Shown here: one piece after another, positions 33,081 to 42,831 of the stretch
Layout: each line of letters begins with the position of its first letter
Position numbering within the stretch: position 1 is the first letter of the stretch
Program-made: the position numbers and the translations under genes
Assembly: GCA_023393125.1 (NCBI GenBank)
Contig: JAEWMQ010000013.1
Coordinates: 41,125 to 105,124 of the forward strand
Direction: 5' to 3'
DNA from: Bacillota bacterium
GTDB lineage: Bacteria > Bacillota > Clostridia > Lachnospirales > Cellulosilyticaceae
DNA: 64,000 bases
The notes under the pieces: model-generated
Told to the model about the DNA's origin: nothing
What the model saw: only the letters and a program-made list of their open reading frames with translations
Databases searched by the model: none

Positions 33081-33599
33081 TCACTTATAGCTAGTTTTAC
33101 CCTTATGTTCTTTCATTCCTATTAGTTTTGTTTCTAGATACTGTTTATTTTCTGTTGATATAGATGCCTCATCCCAAATAATAAATTCATCCCCCTCTGT
33201 TTTAAAACTTATAATTCCATCTCCTTTTTTCACCTTTGACAATCTTAGCCAACTAATCAATTTTTCATCTTCTTGGTGTTTTAAACCTTCCGGCAACAAA
33301 ATAAATACCTCTTGTCCCTCTTCTCCCATATGTAAATCGTAATATTCATTGGCTTTTTTATGTTCCTTAATTCTAAATTTTACTATTTCAAATGATATAA
33401 TAAGCAACACAACTCCTATAACCCATATGTTTTGCAAAAACTCTCGTACTTCACTCGATACACTCCAAGAAGTAATGAGTATAATAAGCGTATAAATTAT
33501 ACCAACAGTCCCCTTATTTTTTAATACTATTTTCATCCTTTCTCTCACATATCTCTCTCTTGAAATTTTATTAACTAAAATTCTTTTCTTCTCTTCCAT
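33081..33599 (-). CDS. small membrane protein, YcxB-like C-terminus
   Basis: A 172-aa protein: a basic N-terminus, two hydrophobic helices (about 31-48 and 56-72), then a soluble C-terminal domain of about 95 residues. The layout (two helices followed by a beta-rich domain) and the pattern (DLHMG..GQEVFILLPEGL) resemble YcxB-like proteins. It lies 28 nt downstream of a larger protein with two modules of the same kind. Function unknown; the pair probably forms a membrane complex (inference). Confidence 0.6.
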   Translation of the reverse strand: MEEKKRILVNKISRERYVRERMKIVLKNKGTVGIIYTLIILITSWSVSSEVREFLQNIWVIGVVLLIISFEIVKFRIKEHKKANEYYDLHMGEEGQEVFILLPEGLKHQEDEKLISWLRLSKVKKGDGIISFKTEGDEFIIWDEASISTENKQYLETKLIGMKEHKGKTSYK

Positions 33600-33627
33600 A
33601 GGCTCTCTCCTACCGTTTATATTAACT

Positions 33628-34641
33628 TTAATCGTTACTCTTCAAATATTGTTTGAAATATTCTCTAGGCTTCACCTTTGCTTTTAGTAAGTTATATTCA
33701 CCTTCATTTAAGACTTGCTTAGGAATAGGCAACGTACTTCCATCCTCTTTAATTATATAAAACAAAAATTTTATCTCCATAATTCCCTTAGTAAATTTCC
33801 AGTCAATCCATTGCTTTCCGTTTTCATCACTAAGCCATATACCACTTTCTTTAAAAATCATAAAACCTATATTTTCTTTAAATCCGCCATTCATATAGCT
33901 AATGATCAATATAATAAGTAACTGTGATACTGTTAGTAGTCCACAAATAAAAGTAAGATTCCAAGCTCTACCTATAGCAGTCACTAAGCTTAATATAATA
34001 GGTACAATAAGTATTTCTTGTGGTAATAGGCTTTCATAAATACTATAATAAATGGTCATTAATTTTATCTTAAATGGATATGAAACTTCATATATATATT
34101 CTCCAACTGCTAGTTCTTCCTCTAATTCATGTTTTAAGATTTCTTTACCTCTCATCTTATACTCTTTATTTTTTTTCATAGCTACTTTTAAAATGTCTAT
34201 TTGTTCTTGTTTTAAATTCTTTTTTTCCCAGACTCTAGGAATTTCTCCAGCTATTAATAATATATATACTGATCTTTTTTCTACAATAGATAAAAATACT
34301 TCCCAATCAACCTTTTTTTCCCCATCTACAGTCCATTCTTGGTAATAGTCATTAGTCATCTCTATCTGTCTATCGCTTAATAAACTATGCTCATAAGCTT
34401 TTTGTGCCCCTGATATGAATGCTCCAAAAATAAATAAATCTAAAATAATAGGAACTCCAAAAGATATTCCTAAAACCTGCTCTCTTGTCGTTATATGTAT
34501 CATAGGCCCTAAAAAACAAATAAAGAAAACTACTACTGGAAAAGACACCAATGTACAGCATAATAATGTTACTAATATATCCTTATTCACTATCCTACTC
34601 ATTATATACTTTCTTTTACTACAGATTGGCTCTTGTATCAA
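33628..34641 (-). CDS. membrane protein with tandem YcxB-like modules, TTG start
   Basis: A 337-aa protein in which the same unit occurs twice: two helices (about 24-45 and 55-75) then a soluble part with KKVDWEVFLSIVEKRSVYIL, and again two helices (about 211-250) then KQWIDWKFTKGIMEIKFLFY. The second ends in the typical YcxB-like P-x-P-KQVLNEGE. The start codon is TTG, supported by GGAGGGG exactly 8 nt upstream; an internal ATG (codon 14) lacks one. It is the first gene of a two-gene operon. The function of YcxB-like proteins is not established. Confidence 0.65.
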   Translation of the reverse strand: MIQEPICSKRKYIMSRIVNKDILVTLLCCTLVSFPVVVFFICFLGPMIHITTREQVLGISFGVPIILDLFIFGAFISGAQKAYEHSLLSDRQIEMTNDYYQEWTVDGEKKVDWEVFLSIVEKRSVYILLIAGEIPRVWEKKNLKQEQIDILKVAMKKNKEYKMRGKEILKHELEEELAVGEYIYEVSYPFKIKLMTIYYSIYESLLPQEILIVPIILSLVTAIGRAWNLTFICGLLTVSQLLIILIISYMNGGFKENIGFMIFKESGIWLSDENGKQWIDWKFTKGIMEIKFLFYIIKEDGSTLPIPKQVLNEGEYNLLKAKVKPREYFKQYLKSND

Positions 34642-34790
34642 TGAACTTTCCCCTCCTTCATCTAAATAACCCCAACAATCAAACTCTTCCTATTATTACT
34701 TATTCTAATACTTTGCCTATAAGTTTTTTATCATAATCTGTCGTTTTTATTTTTATTTCTTAATCAGCCAATACCTATATCATTTTATAC

Positions 34791-35048
34791 TTATTTCTTA
34801 TAAGTCATTCCAATTTTCTTCCTGATAGAGAAAAATGAAAAATGCACCCCATTGAGTAGATACATCTTTTTTATTATGTATCTACTCAATGGGGTGCATT
34901 CCTCATTCACTTTTATAACTTTCTTTTCGAAGAAAAGTTTTTTAAAGCCTTGAATAGCCAAAATAATACCAAGAACAAATCGAGCTATAGCAAAGGCGAA
35001 TTTTTTACTTTTTTCCCTATCATAATAGTTGTATTTTCTTTTCGCCAT
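34791..35048 (-). CDS. doubtful 85-aa ORF across a terminator
   Basis: The frame starts inside the 3' end of the methyltransferase gene (64-nt overlap) and runs through the 25-bp terminator hairpin. Its first 45 residues include a plausible helix (FAIARFVLGIILAIQG) between Lys-rich stretches, but the start has only a weak ribosome binding site and the C-terminal half is simply the translated hairpin. Probably not a gene; listed because its first half has coding-like character. Confidence 0.2.
   Translation of the reverse strand: MAKRKYNYYDREKSKKFAFAIARFVLGIILAIQGFKKLFFEKKVIKVNEECTPLSRYIIKKMYLLNGVHFSFFSIRKKIGMTYKK
34832..34900 (-). terminator. strong intrinsic terminator after methyltransferase gene
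   Basis: A perfect 25-bp inverted repeat (34841-34865 and 34876-34900) with a 10-nt loop; on the minus strand it is followed by TTTTTCATTTTTC. Confidence 0.85.
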
Positions 35049-35656
35049 AACGCTCTAACCTGGCTAAATCCTGATAACTGAAAGAGTTTCTTTTGATTAA
35101 CTATAGTACAGGGCGTATCATAATGATAAAATACTCCCTCCGGAATATGTAATTCTCTCCTTATCTGAGCATTCATACTATACCAATGATCCTCTTCTTC
35201 CTGTGATTCTACCATATAATCACATTCAATATATTTTCCTCCTGGCTTAAGGCTTGTATAGATTTTTTTGTAAAGCTGAACCTTATCTTCATGAGAAAAA
35301 TGATGCATAGTCTGAAAGGAAATGGCTACATCATATTGCTCTCTCCCTAAATCATACTCAAAGTAATTACCATGTATAAGCGTTAATGCTTTATCAGGAT
35401 GTTTTGCCTTCAGCTTATCTAGCATAGCTTTTGTTAAGTCTATTCCTGTCACCTCAATATCCGGTAAAACCTTAAAAATCTCATCTAACTCAAGACCCGT
35501 CCCACAACCTAAGTCTAAAAGCTTGATAGTTCCCTTAGGAATCAAGGTTGCTAATTTTTTATAACCTTCCTTACAGCCTCCTACATTTTCTAACATATGC
35601 TCATCATATCCTTCTACTCTAGCTGCAAAAAAGTCACTCATTGTTTCATAACTCAT
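34985..35656 (-). CDS. class I SAM-dependent methyltransferase
   Basis: A 223-aa Rossmann-fold methyltransferase. Motif I is LLDLGCGTGLELDEIF (about 46-61), followed by VTGIDLTKAMLDKLKAKHP and a motif IV region YDVAISFQTMHHF (about 109-121). The substrate is unknown; small-molecule methylation is typical for this group. GGAGGGGG lies before the ATG. Monocistronic, with a strong terminator 85 nt after the stop. Confidence 0.88.
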   Translation of the reverse strand: MSYETMSDFFAARVEGYDEHMLENVGGCKEGYKKLATLIPKGTIKLLDLGCGTGLELDEIFKVLPDIEVTGIDLTKAMLDKLKAKHPDKALTLIHGNYFEYDLGREQYDVAISFQTMHHFSHEDKVQLYKKIYTSLKPGGKYIECDYMVESQEEEDHWYSMNAQIRRELHIPEGVFYHYDTPCTIVNQKKLFQLSGFSQVRALWRKENTTIMIGKKVKNSPLL

Positions 35657-35831
35657 TTAATCCCCCTCCTAACCTCTAATACTTACCATTCATCTTATAC
35701 CCTCCTTACTCTCCTGGCTACCTTATTATTATTTATGAGTTATCATTTTCTTTTTTCTAGATATAGGATAATAAAAACAACAACTAGTATAACGATAATA
35801 GATTTTAACCGAAAAAAAGAATAATTATTAT

Positions 35832-35860
35832 TTGATAAACATTTAAATCTATGCTATAGT
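35832..35860 (+). promoter_or_regulatory. sigma-A promoter for the 58-aa winged-helix gene
   Basis: TTGATA (35832-35837), 17-nt spacer, TATAGT (35855-35860), with the start codon 46 nt further on. Confidence 0.75.
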
Positions 35861-35905
35861 ATTGCTATCAATATCATTTTAGTAATAAAAGAAAGGTGAT
35901 TTACT

Positions 35906-36082
35906 ATGGAATTAAAAGATAAAATTGTTGAATTACTTTCAAACTCAGATGCTATGAGACCGGGCGATATATTAACAGCACTTGGCGTTGAGAAAAAAGA
36001 GCTTGATAAAGCTATCAAAGAGCTTAAAGCTGAAGAACGTATTATCTCTCCAAAAAGATGCTTCTACTCTGTACCAAAATAA
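35906..36082 (+). CDS. small winged-helix protein, 58 aa
   Basis: A short gene reading MELKDKIVELLSNSDAMRPG at the start and ending in CFYSVPK. It has good promoter, AAAGGTGAT ribosome binding site and terminator, so it is a real transcript. The sequence predicts three helices and a hairpin: MRPGDILTALGVEKKELDKA followed by IKELKAEERIISPKR is the pattern of a minimal winged helix (transcription-factor-like, similar to small MarR/DprA-winged-helix modules). It could bind DNA or a protein partner. Codon use suggests strong expression. It faces the giant pectinase gene convergently. Confidence 0.8.
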   Translation: MELKDKIVELLSNSDAMRPGDILTALGVEKKELDKAIKELKAEERIISPKRCFYSVPK

Positions 36083-36089
36083 TAGACGC

Positions 36090-36132
36090 AAAAGAGCTAT
36101 ACAACTGATATGTGTTGCATAGCTCTTTTATC
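36090..36132 (+). terminator. intrinsic terminator after 58-aa gene
   Basis: AAAAGAGCTAT (36090-36100) pairs with ATAGCTCTTTT (36119-36129), reinforced by an inner ACAAC/GTTG; it can also end the pectinase gene from the other side. Confidence 0.8.
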
Positions 36133-36173
36133 TATTGGGACTTATAACTATTCATTATATAAATAGCCAATCC

Positions 36174-39100
36174 TTATTTTTGTTCTTCTACTAGCTTCAT
36201 GAATCTGTAAATCATAGCACTTACTTCAGCTCTAGTAGCTTGTGCTTTGGGATTACAGTTTTTCTTTTCATCACCTGAAATGATACCTGTTTGTCCCATA
36301 AATATCATTGCTTCTTTTGCCCAAGGTGATATAGACTCCTTATCACCAAAAGCTACTTCTCGATTCGTGTTTTTAAGTTCAACTCCCATAGCTTTTATGT
36401 AATTGTATAACATAGTGGCTATTTGTTCACGTGTTACTGCTTCATTTGGATTAAATGTATTCGCAGACATACCACTTACAACACCTTGTTTACTTGCCCA
36501 AATAATAGCATCTTCATACCATGCAGCTGCTTTTACATCTTTAAATTCACTATTTCCTACTACTTCTGGTTCACCAACTAAACGATATAAAACAGTAGCA
36601 AACATAGATCTTGTCATAAAAGCATTAGGTGCAAAATGCTCCTCACTTACACCTTTTAAAATACCTTTATTAATAACATATTCTATTGGCTCAGCTGCCC
36701 AATGTCCTGATATATCAGTAAAGTTTGAAGCTGGGATATCTTCTTTATCAGTTGTCTCTGGTTTAGTTACTTCTGATTCAGGTTTTTCTGGCTTGGTTGT
36801 ACTTCCACCACTGCCATTATTGTCATCAGAACCACTATCTTGTTTACTCCACTTAGCATATAATACATGTGTTTCTTGTTTATTAACAACTGTAGTAGCT
36901 ACTACTTTTTCACCACCTGCTAACTGTGTATACCATCCTAAAAATACATAACCACTTCTTTGAGGTTCAGGAAGTTGTCCATAGGCTTTACCTACGGTAA
37001 CTTTAATCATTTCTATGGTATTATGAGATGTTGCTCCTTGGTAATCCAAAATAACATCATATTCTTTTACTAATTCCTCTTCACCACTTGAAGCATCATT
37101 ATAAGTTGTTTTTTGCCATTGTACACTTGACATATCAATAACGCCAGCTCCCACTTTTGGTAGCACTTTAGTCATTAAGTTGTTCACATCATATAATTTA
37201 TAATCTTGGTATGGTAACTGAGCAATAAACTTATTGGCATCTAGAATCATACCTGCTCCAGCATTATCTGTAACTGTCAGATTGGTTAATTCTCCATTTA
37301 AGTAATAAGCTGAATTAATAGCATTAATATATCCACCTGGACTTGAACCATTACCACTTGCTAAGGCATTTAGAATACCATTAATAGATGTATTTTCTAG
37401 TAATACAGATGCACCACAAGTAGATATTGCGCCATTACTTACTACTTTAACCGCTGCTTCTGGATTTTCAATAGAATTTTTAAGTTTCAATAACTCTGAA
37501 GCATCCATAATACAGTTATAGACATGGCTATTTCCTCCACGTAAACGTGGCATACGGTCCATAGAATTCTTATAGTAGTTATTTGCTAATGTAAGCTGTA
37601 AATTCTCTGTATTCGCCTCAGTGTCTGAAGCTCCAATTAAATGGGTTTTCTTCTGTGCTGCTGCATAAGCTCTAACTTGTTCTTTTGTCATACCATAATG
37701 AGTGAGTAACTTATTGTAATATGGATATGCTTCTGGGCTAGCTTCTAATAAATCCATCATCTCATCAAAGAAATGAGACTCACTTTCTGGTAAGAACTTA
37801 GACCAAGAAATCGTTACATCTGTTGTTTGAGTACTAAGTGCTTTCTTCACATCCACAATACCATCATAAGCCTTATAGAAAGTACAGTGATCAATCCAAA
37901 TATCAGTACTTCCATTTTGGATAGTCACATAATCCCAGTCATTGCGATCATAATCACCGCCTGTAGCTTCATCCCACTCCCATAATTCATCAAATACAAT
38001 GTTTCTAATAATAATGTTAGATGAATTACTGATATCCATACAAGCATGCTCTATCGCTGAACCATTTTTAGAGTAAATTGTAAGATTGCTCATATCCTTA
38101 ATAGATAATGTAGAAACGCCCGTTTCTAATAACGTAGGGTGTAATAAAGGTTGATTATTGACTGGTTTTATAACACTACTATATTTTGTAAGTGCCTCTC
38201 CAATCTCCTTAGAACCCAGGCTAATATCTTGTGTTAACTCAATAACACTTGCTTTTCCTGTTTTCTTAATAGTAGTTAGTGCATCTAAAAATGCCTCTGC
38301 TGTGGATACTTTATAATATCGGCTAGAAGTCTCTAATAGTGTTCCGCCACCTATTACATTCTGTGCATATCCCTCTGCATTGAATGCACCTAGACCAGTA
38401 TCATCTGTCTCATTAGGATCTGCATTATCATTTGTATACTCTGATTCAATGAATTTCTCTTCACCTACTGTTTCAATACTTCCTATAAAGTTATCTGTTG
38501 AAACCTTTTCAGATATTGTATATGGATCCCAGCCTAAGAAGTCTGGTGCAAGCATTGTCTCAGCTTGTACTTTAGAAATTTGTGGACGGTTACTATTAAT
38601 CGCATAGCCTGGTCCATAAGAATAATACTCGCTAAAACGTGCATCTTTATATAAGTTGCCACTCATATCAGCATATGGAGTTGTTTTATTAACAATGCTA
38701 CCCATATATGTATTAATAAATGTAGCGCCTGCATCTGCCCCCCATGGGCGTGCTAGTAAATATTTCGAACCATTGCATCCTTCTTCTGCATAAATGGTAC
38801 AGTTATTGAAAATATAACCATAATTTACTTTTGGATCTGTTTTTGGTGCAGTGATATAACCACTATTTTTAGTTGCATTATAGCGAAATACTAATTCACA
38901 GTCATTAAATAGTGCTTGCCCATTACCATAAATATAATCTATATTTCCTGCAATATAGGATTTATAGAAATACTGTTCACTACTATTAGCTTGTAATGTA
39001 TCTTGGAAACCAAGTAACTTAACATTAACAAATGTTGCTCCCTTTGCATCTACTCGTAATGCATCAGCAGATTCATTAGAAATAGTACCGTCCCCTAAAT

Positions 39101-42100
39101 AGTGATAGGTGTTTTCAAAAGTTAAGTTTTCTGCTGCAAAACCAGTGGCTGAAGATTTTACATAGATGGCACAACGCTTATCTGTGTCACCTCCTGGCTT
39201 TGTTACTACTTCATCAAAATAATTAATATTTACTTTTTCTCTATCTTCACCGATTAATGTGATATATGGAGAAGTTATTCTTAAATACTCTCTATAATTA
39301 CCTTCTTTTATAAGAATCACAACTCGGTCAGTATTATTGACTGGTATGCTATCTACTGCTGCTTGTACTGTTTTATACATTTTTGCACCAGTTCCATCTG
39401 TAGCTACCGCACCTTCTTCTCCTCTATAAGCTGTATCTACAACAAGATCATAATGCGTTAAGTACACGAAATTAAAGGTCTTACGTGTTACCTTTCCTAA
39501 CTCATCTGTAAATAATAAATTCACATCATTTCTACCTTGTTGTAAATTTGCTTTAAAAGCAAAAGATTGCTCTTTACTTAATGTAGTAGAAGTCTGAATT
39601 TTTCCATCAACTTCTAAAGCTAGAATTCCTTCTCTATCTACAATTCCTTCTAATGTAGCTTGATTTTTATAAACAGTATCATAAGACTTTTTAGTTACAA
39701 AAATGTTTGCTGCTTCGTTTTCGTAAACATATTTACCTTCACGACCAGCTGTAGGTACCATTAGAAGTATATTGGAAGGATTACTCTCATTATCATCTGA
39801 TTTCGCTGTTACATAATAATAGTAAGGTACTTCATTCTCAACATTTATATCTTCGTAAGTAAGTCCTTCTATTGTTGCAATTAACTGATAATCTGTTTCT
39901 TCTGTAGACATTCTATATATTTCATATTTACTAGCTCCTTCTATTGATTCCCAGTTTAAGGTAATAATAGAATCGCCACTATTAGCTGTTATGCTAGGAC
40001 TTTGTAAAGGTGCTACTATAGTAACACTTGAAGATACTACTGCTTCTGTTGTATTTTTTCCACAAACTCCAGAAATACGAAATACATATACACCATCTCC
40101 ATCAATGGCTGTTGTATAAGTCTTTTCTGTTACACGATTAGACAGAAGCTCAAAGCTGTTGCCACCATCTTTAGATATTTCTACTTGATAAGCACCATCT
40201 TCTGTGCAATTATCTCCTGTCCATGTCACAGTAAGTTGTGTACGGTCTTCAGATAATATCGGTGCCTTTACATCATTTACAACTGGAGCTGTACCTATAG
40301 CTTCATAACAATCTGTTTGCTTATAAAGCACATTTCCTGACTCATCTGTATAAGTTAAATTACTAATCACTCCATTTACATTAGCAAATGCAAAACCGAA
40401 GCGTACACTATTTCCTTCTACTTTTAATAATTCAGCACTACTATTTTTTACACTTCCTGTTGCAGTGCTATCCTTAGTAGAAAACTCTGAATAGAAACCA
40501 TCTTTTGTTCGTTGCATCTTTACATGAACAATATCCCCTACAGTATATTGTGTATTGATTCCTCCCACTCCAATGGTATTGTTAGGTGTCTTATTATATA
40601 GATTTCTTACACTTCCACCTCCACGAATACCTAATGTTACTAATTGAGTGATTGCATCCGTATCTTCAAATACACCAGCAAATATACCATAATCAGTCTT
40701 GTTACCAATTGCTGTTATTTTAATATCTGCTTCTAAGGTATGTGCCTCTGCGGTACCATCAAATAAATAGTAACCAATATTTTTAATTGTATTAATTGAT
40801 GATGCCGTATTATTATGCTCAAAAATCAAACGGTGCCCAACTGGTGTAACTGAAAAAGTATCATCTTGATTAACTTCTTTTGGCATAGCTACTTGTGGCT
40901 TCACTACAGATGACCCTGTTAATTCACCTGTGTTTTTTACAGTTGTGCTATGTAAATAATTCTCACCTGTCTTACCAGCCTCACTAGATGCTAATGTAAA
41001 TCTTAGCGTTGTTGCTGGGCCTGTATAATTGTAGGTTATTGTATTACCACATGCTGATGACTGCATATGATTTTCACCTGCTACAAATAAGCCTGTTGCT
41101 CCTTCTGGTAAATTAGGCTCATTTAATATCCCATATGTTTTACCATACATGCAGACACCAAAGGTAATCTCTGCATCTCCTGCTACTGCTACCTCAATCT
41201 CATTTCCAGTATATAAATATAAGCCGTGTGATTGATCTTTCCAATAAGGTGTCTTCGAGCTTGTTCCTTTATGAATTGATAACATCCCATTATTTACTGT
41301 GTAGAAATCGTTAATGGGGTTAGCATTAGTAAATTCCGCTATATTAACCTCTTTTGTATAATCTACTGAGAATTTATCTGTTATAGTTGGCTTATTAAAT
41401 TGGCTTGTATTCTGTACCTTAATAGTATATGTATGAGGATAAGTTTCTTGATCTTTAAAATTCACTACGATATCCCCATTACCATCCACTTCTAAAGACT
41501 CTACTACTTCAGGACTATTATTAATTAATAAATCTTGATTTAATAACTCATTCTTTAAATCAATGCTCACATACGCTTTTTTGCTTTGAGCATAATATAC
41601 TGTCCCTTGTCCTACTGATACTGCTGCTTTGCCCGCCTGCGTTGTTGCACCTATTGCTGTAAGCTCAGTATTTCCAATAGAAATAGAGAAATCTTTTCTT
41701 ATCCAAGGTGTCACATCTTCAGTAGTATTCTTTACTGTAAAACCATGTAAATAGCCACTTCCATTTATAGTAAAGGTAAGTACTGTAGGCTCACCTTTAT
41801 AAACATAAGCTACTTCTCCTCCATCTGCTGCCACTTTTAAATCTATTCCACTTTCTGGATATAATTTTCCTACTAATGGGTTAGCTTCAGCTGCAATCGT
41901 TCCACCGTTTCCATATTCACATAATTTAAAAGTAACAACAGCATTTCCTACTACCTTAATTTGAACAGTATTCCCCTTTGTTACAGCCACACCATGTTGG
42001 CTCCCATGATAAGACATACTCCCTCCACCATTAACAGTTACAAATCCATCTGTTGAGGTGACAGTTGCTATCTTACTTCCATCTGTTGGTATATTGAAAT

Positions 42101-42347
42101 CTTCTGGTTTTCCAGCAAAATCATAACTATAAGAGATATTTTGTTCTGGTACTGATTCTGCCTGAACCACTAGGGCACTAGGGGTTGTAAATAAATTATT
42201 CACTACATAACTAGTACTATCTATCAATTCTTCATTTTGAAAACCTACTGAATTTCCATAGGAAGGTATAATGGTAGACATTACTAAGGTACTTACTATG
42301 AATAAAGAGGTACGCCTCTTTACTCGTACTTTAACAGATTCTTTCAT
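36174..42347 (-). CDS. giant cell-surface pectin methylesterase/pectate lyase with SLH anchor
   Basis: A 2057-aa exported protein. Order: signal peptide (about 1-31); two related beta-rich modules (about 68-213 and 326-475, both with YHGSQHG/KDQSHG and a C-terminal TVKNT); a third beta-rich region (about 490-690); two fibronectin-III-like domains (about 695-860); a short Ig-like region; pectin methylesterase (CE8, about 967-1290) with EGNYREYL, GFQDTL (about 1113), DYIYGNG (about 1137) and LARPWG; pectate lyase PL1 (about 1355-1720) with WIDHC (about 1482), DGIVDVK and MPRLRGG (about 1595); an InlB-type repeat (about 1760-1835); Ser/Gly/Lys/Pro linker; three SLH domains (about 1875-2057). One polypeptide thus demethylates and then cleaves pectin while held to the cell wall. 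RBS AAAAGGAG is good. Confidence 0.93.
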   Translation of the reverse strand: MKESVKVRVKRRTSLFIVSTLVMSTIIPSYGNSVGFQNEELIDSTSYVVNNLFTTPSALVVQAESVPEQNISYSYDFAGKPEDFNIPTDGSKIATVTSTDGFVTVNGGGSMSYHGSQHGVAVTKGNTVQIKVVGNAVVTFKLCEYGNGGTIAAEANPLVGKLYPESGIDLKVAADGGEVAYVYKGEPTVLTFTINGSGYLHGFTVKNTTEDVTPWIRKDFSISIGNTELTAIGATTQAGKAAVSVGQGTVYYAQSKKAYVSIDLKNELLNQDLLINNSPEVVESLEVDGNGDIVVNFKDQETYPHTYTIKVQNTSQFNKPTITDKFSVDYTKEVNIAEFTNANPINDFYTVNNGMLSIHKGTSSKTPYWKDQSHGLYLYTGNEIEVAVAGDAEITFGVCMYGKTYGILNEPNLPEGATGLFVAGENHMQSSACGNTITYNYTGPATTLRFTLASSEAGKTGENYLHSTTVKNTGELTGSSVVKPQVAMPKEVNQDDTFSVTPVGHRLIFEHNNTASSINTIKNIGYYLFDGTAEAHTLEADIKITAIGNKTDYGIFAGVFEDTDAITQLVTLGIRGGGSVRNLYNKTPNNTIGVGGINTQYTVGDIVHVKMQRTKDGFYSEFSTKDSTATGSVKNSSAELLKVEGNSVRFGFAFANVNGVISNLTYTDESGNVLYKQTDCYEAIGTAPVVNDVKAPILSEDRTQLTVTWTGDNCTEDGAYQVEISKDGGNSFELLSNRVTEKTYTTAIDGDGVYVFRISGVCGKNTTEAVVSSSVTIVAPLQSPSITANSGDSIITLNWESIEGASKYEIYRMSTEETDYQLIATIEGLTYEDINVENEVPYYYYVTAKSDDNESNPSNILLMVPTAGREGKYVYENEAANIFVTKKSYDTVYKNQATLEGIVDREGILALEVDGKIQTSTTLSKEQSFAFKANLQQGRNDVNLLFTDELGKVTRKTFNFVYLTHYDLVVDTAYRGEEGAVATDGTGAKMYKTVQAAVDSIPVNNTDRVVILIKEGNYREYLRITSPYITLIGEDREKVNINYFDEVVTKPGGDTDKRCAIYVKSSATGFAAENLTFENTYHYLGDGTISNESADALRVDAKGATFVNVKLLGFQDTLQANSSEQYFYKSYIAGNIDYIYGNGQALFNDCELVFRYNATKNSGYITAPKTDPKVNYGYIFNNCTIYAEEGCNGSKYLLARPWGADAGATFINTYMGSIVNKTTPYADMSGNLYKDARFSEYYSYGPGYAINSNRPQISKVQAETMLAPDFLGWDPYTISEKVSTDNFIGSIETVGEEKFIESEYTNDNADPNETDDTGLGAFNAEGYAQNVIGGGTLLETSSRYYKVSTAEAFLDALTTIKKTGKASVIELTQDISLGSKEIGEALTKYSSVIKPVNNQPLLHPTLLETGVSTLSIKDMSNLTIYSKNGSAIEHACMDISNSSNIIIRNIVFDELWEWDEATGGDYDRNDWDYVTIQNGSTDIWIDHCTFYKAYDGIVDVKKALSTQTTDVTISWSKFLPESESHFFDEMMDLLEASPEAYPYYNKLLTHYGMTKEQVRAYAAAQKKTHLIGASDTEANTENLQLTLANNYYKNSMDRMPRLRGGNSHVYNCIMDASELLKLKNSIENPEAAVKVVSNGAISTCGASVLLENTSINGILNALASGNGSSPGGYINAINSAYYLNGELTNLTVTDNAGAGMILDANKFIAQLPYQDYKLYDVNNLMTKVLPKVGAGVIDMSSVQWQKTTYNDASSGEEELVKEYDVILDYQGATSHNTIEMIKVTVGKAYGQLPEPQRSGYVFLGWYTQLAGGEKVVATTVVNKQETHVLYAKWSKQDSGSDDNNGSGGSTTKPEKPESEVTKPETTDKEDIPASNFTDISGHWAAEPIEYVINKGILKGVSEEHFAPNAFMTRSMFATVLYRLVGEPEVVGNSEFKDVKAAAWYEDAIIWASKQGVVSGMSANTFNPNEAVTREQIATMLYNYIKAMGVELKNTNREVAFGDKESISPWAKEAMIFMGQTGIISGDEKKNCNPKAQATRAEVSAMIYRFMKLVEEQK

Positions 42348-42772
42348 ACGCTTCTCCTTTTTACAACAAATTTCTAAGCATCATTATTTTATTAAATATA
42401 TTTTTATTTTTCAATGTTTATTTTAAATTTTATGTTTACTTTATATTATACACTTATTTTTATACATTTCGTTCAAAACAAACTCGCTAATTTAATTATT
42501 TTATATAAATTTAAACGTTTTTTATTGTTTAATATCTACACTAATAATATCATTATTATCATCATATTCAAATAACGGCTATAAATATTATATTTTATTC
42601 TGATAATTATGTTAATGTTTTTGTTATAATATCTTTTATTTTCCACATATTTTCAAAAACATATTTATATTTTTCATCAATTATATAATTATATTTTTGG
42701 AAATAGATTTTATCCTATTCATATAAAACAATTTTTATCTTGATACATTATTAAAAGCTACTGCATAACAAA
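42348..42772 (-). promoter_or_regulatory. AT-rich leader and promoter region of the pectinase gene
   Basis: 425 nt without a gene and about 85 percent A+T. On the minus strand TTGAAA (42414-42409), a 17-nt spacer and TAAAAT (42391-42386) form a plausible promoter. Nothing else identifiable was seen. Confidence 0.5.
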
Positions 42773-42813
42773 AAAACTCCCAAGTTATTGTTTAACAATA
42801 ACTCGAGAGTAAT
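42773..42813 (-). terminator. intrinsic terminator after K+/H+ antiporter gene
   Basis: AAGTTATTGT pairs with ACAATAACT, extended by ACTC/GAGT, with seven T on the minus strand. Confidence 0.8.
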
Positions 42814-42831
42814 GTTGTACTAACTTATTTA

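Noticed and set aside
36403..36951. 182-aa ORF antisense to the SLH region
   Set aside because: Lies entirely opposite a well supported gene and has no start signal.
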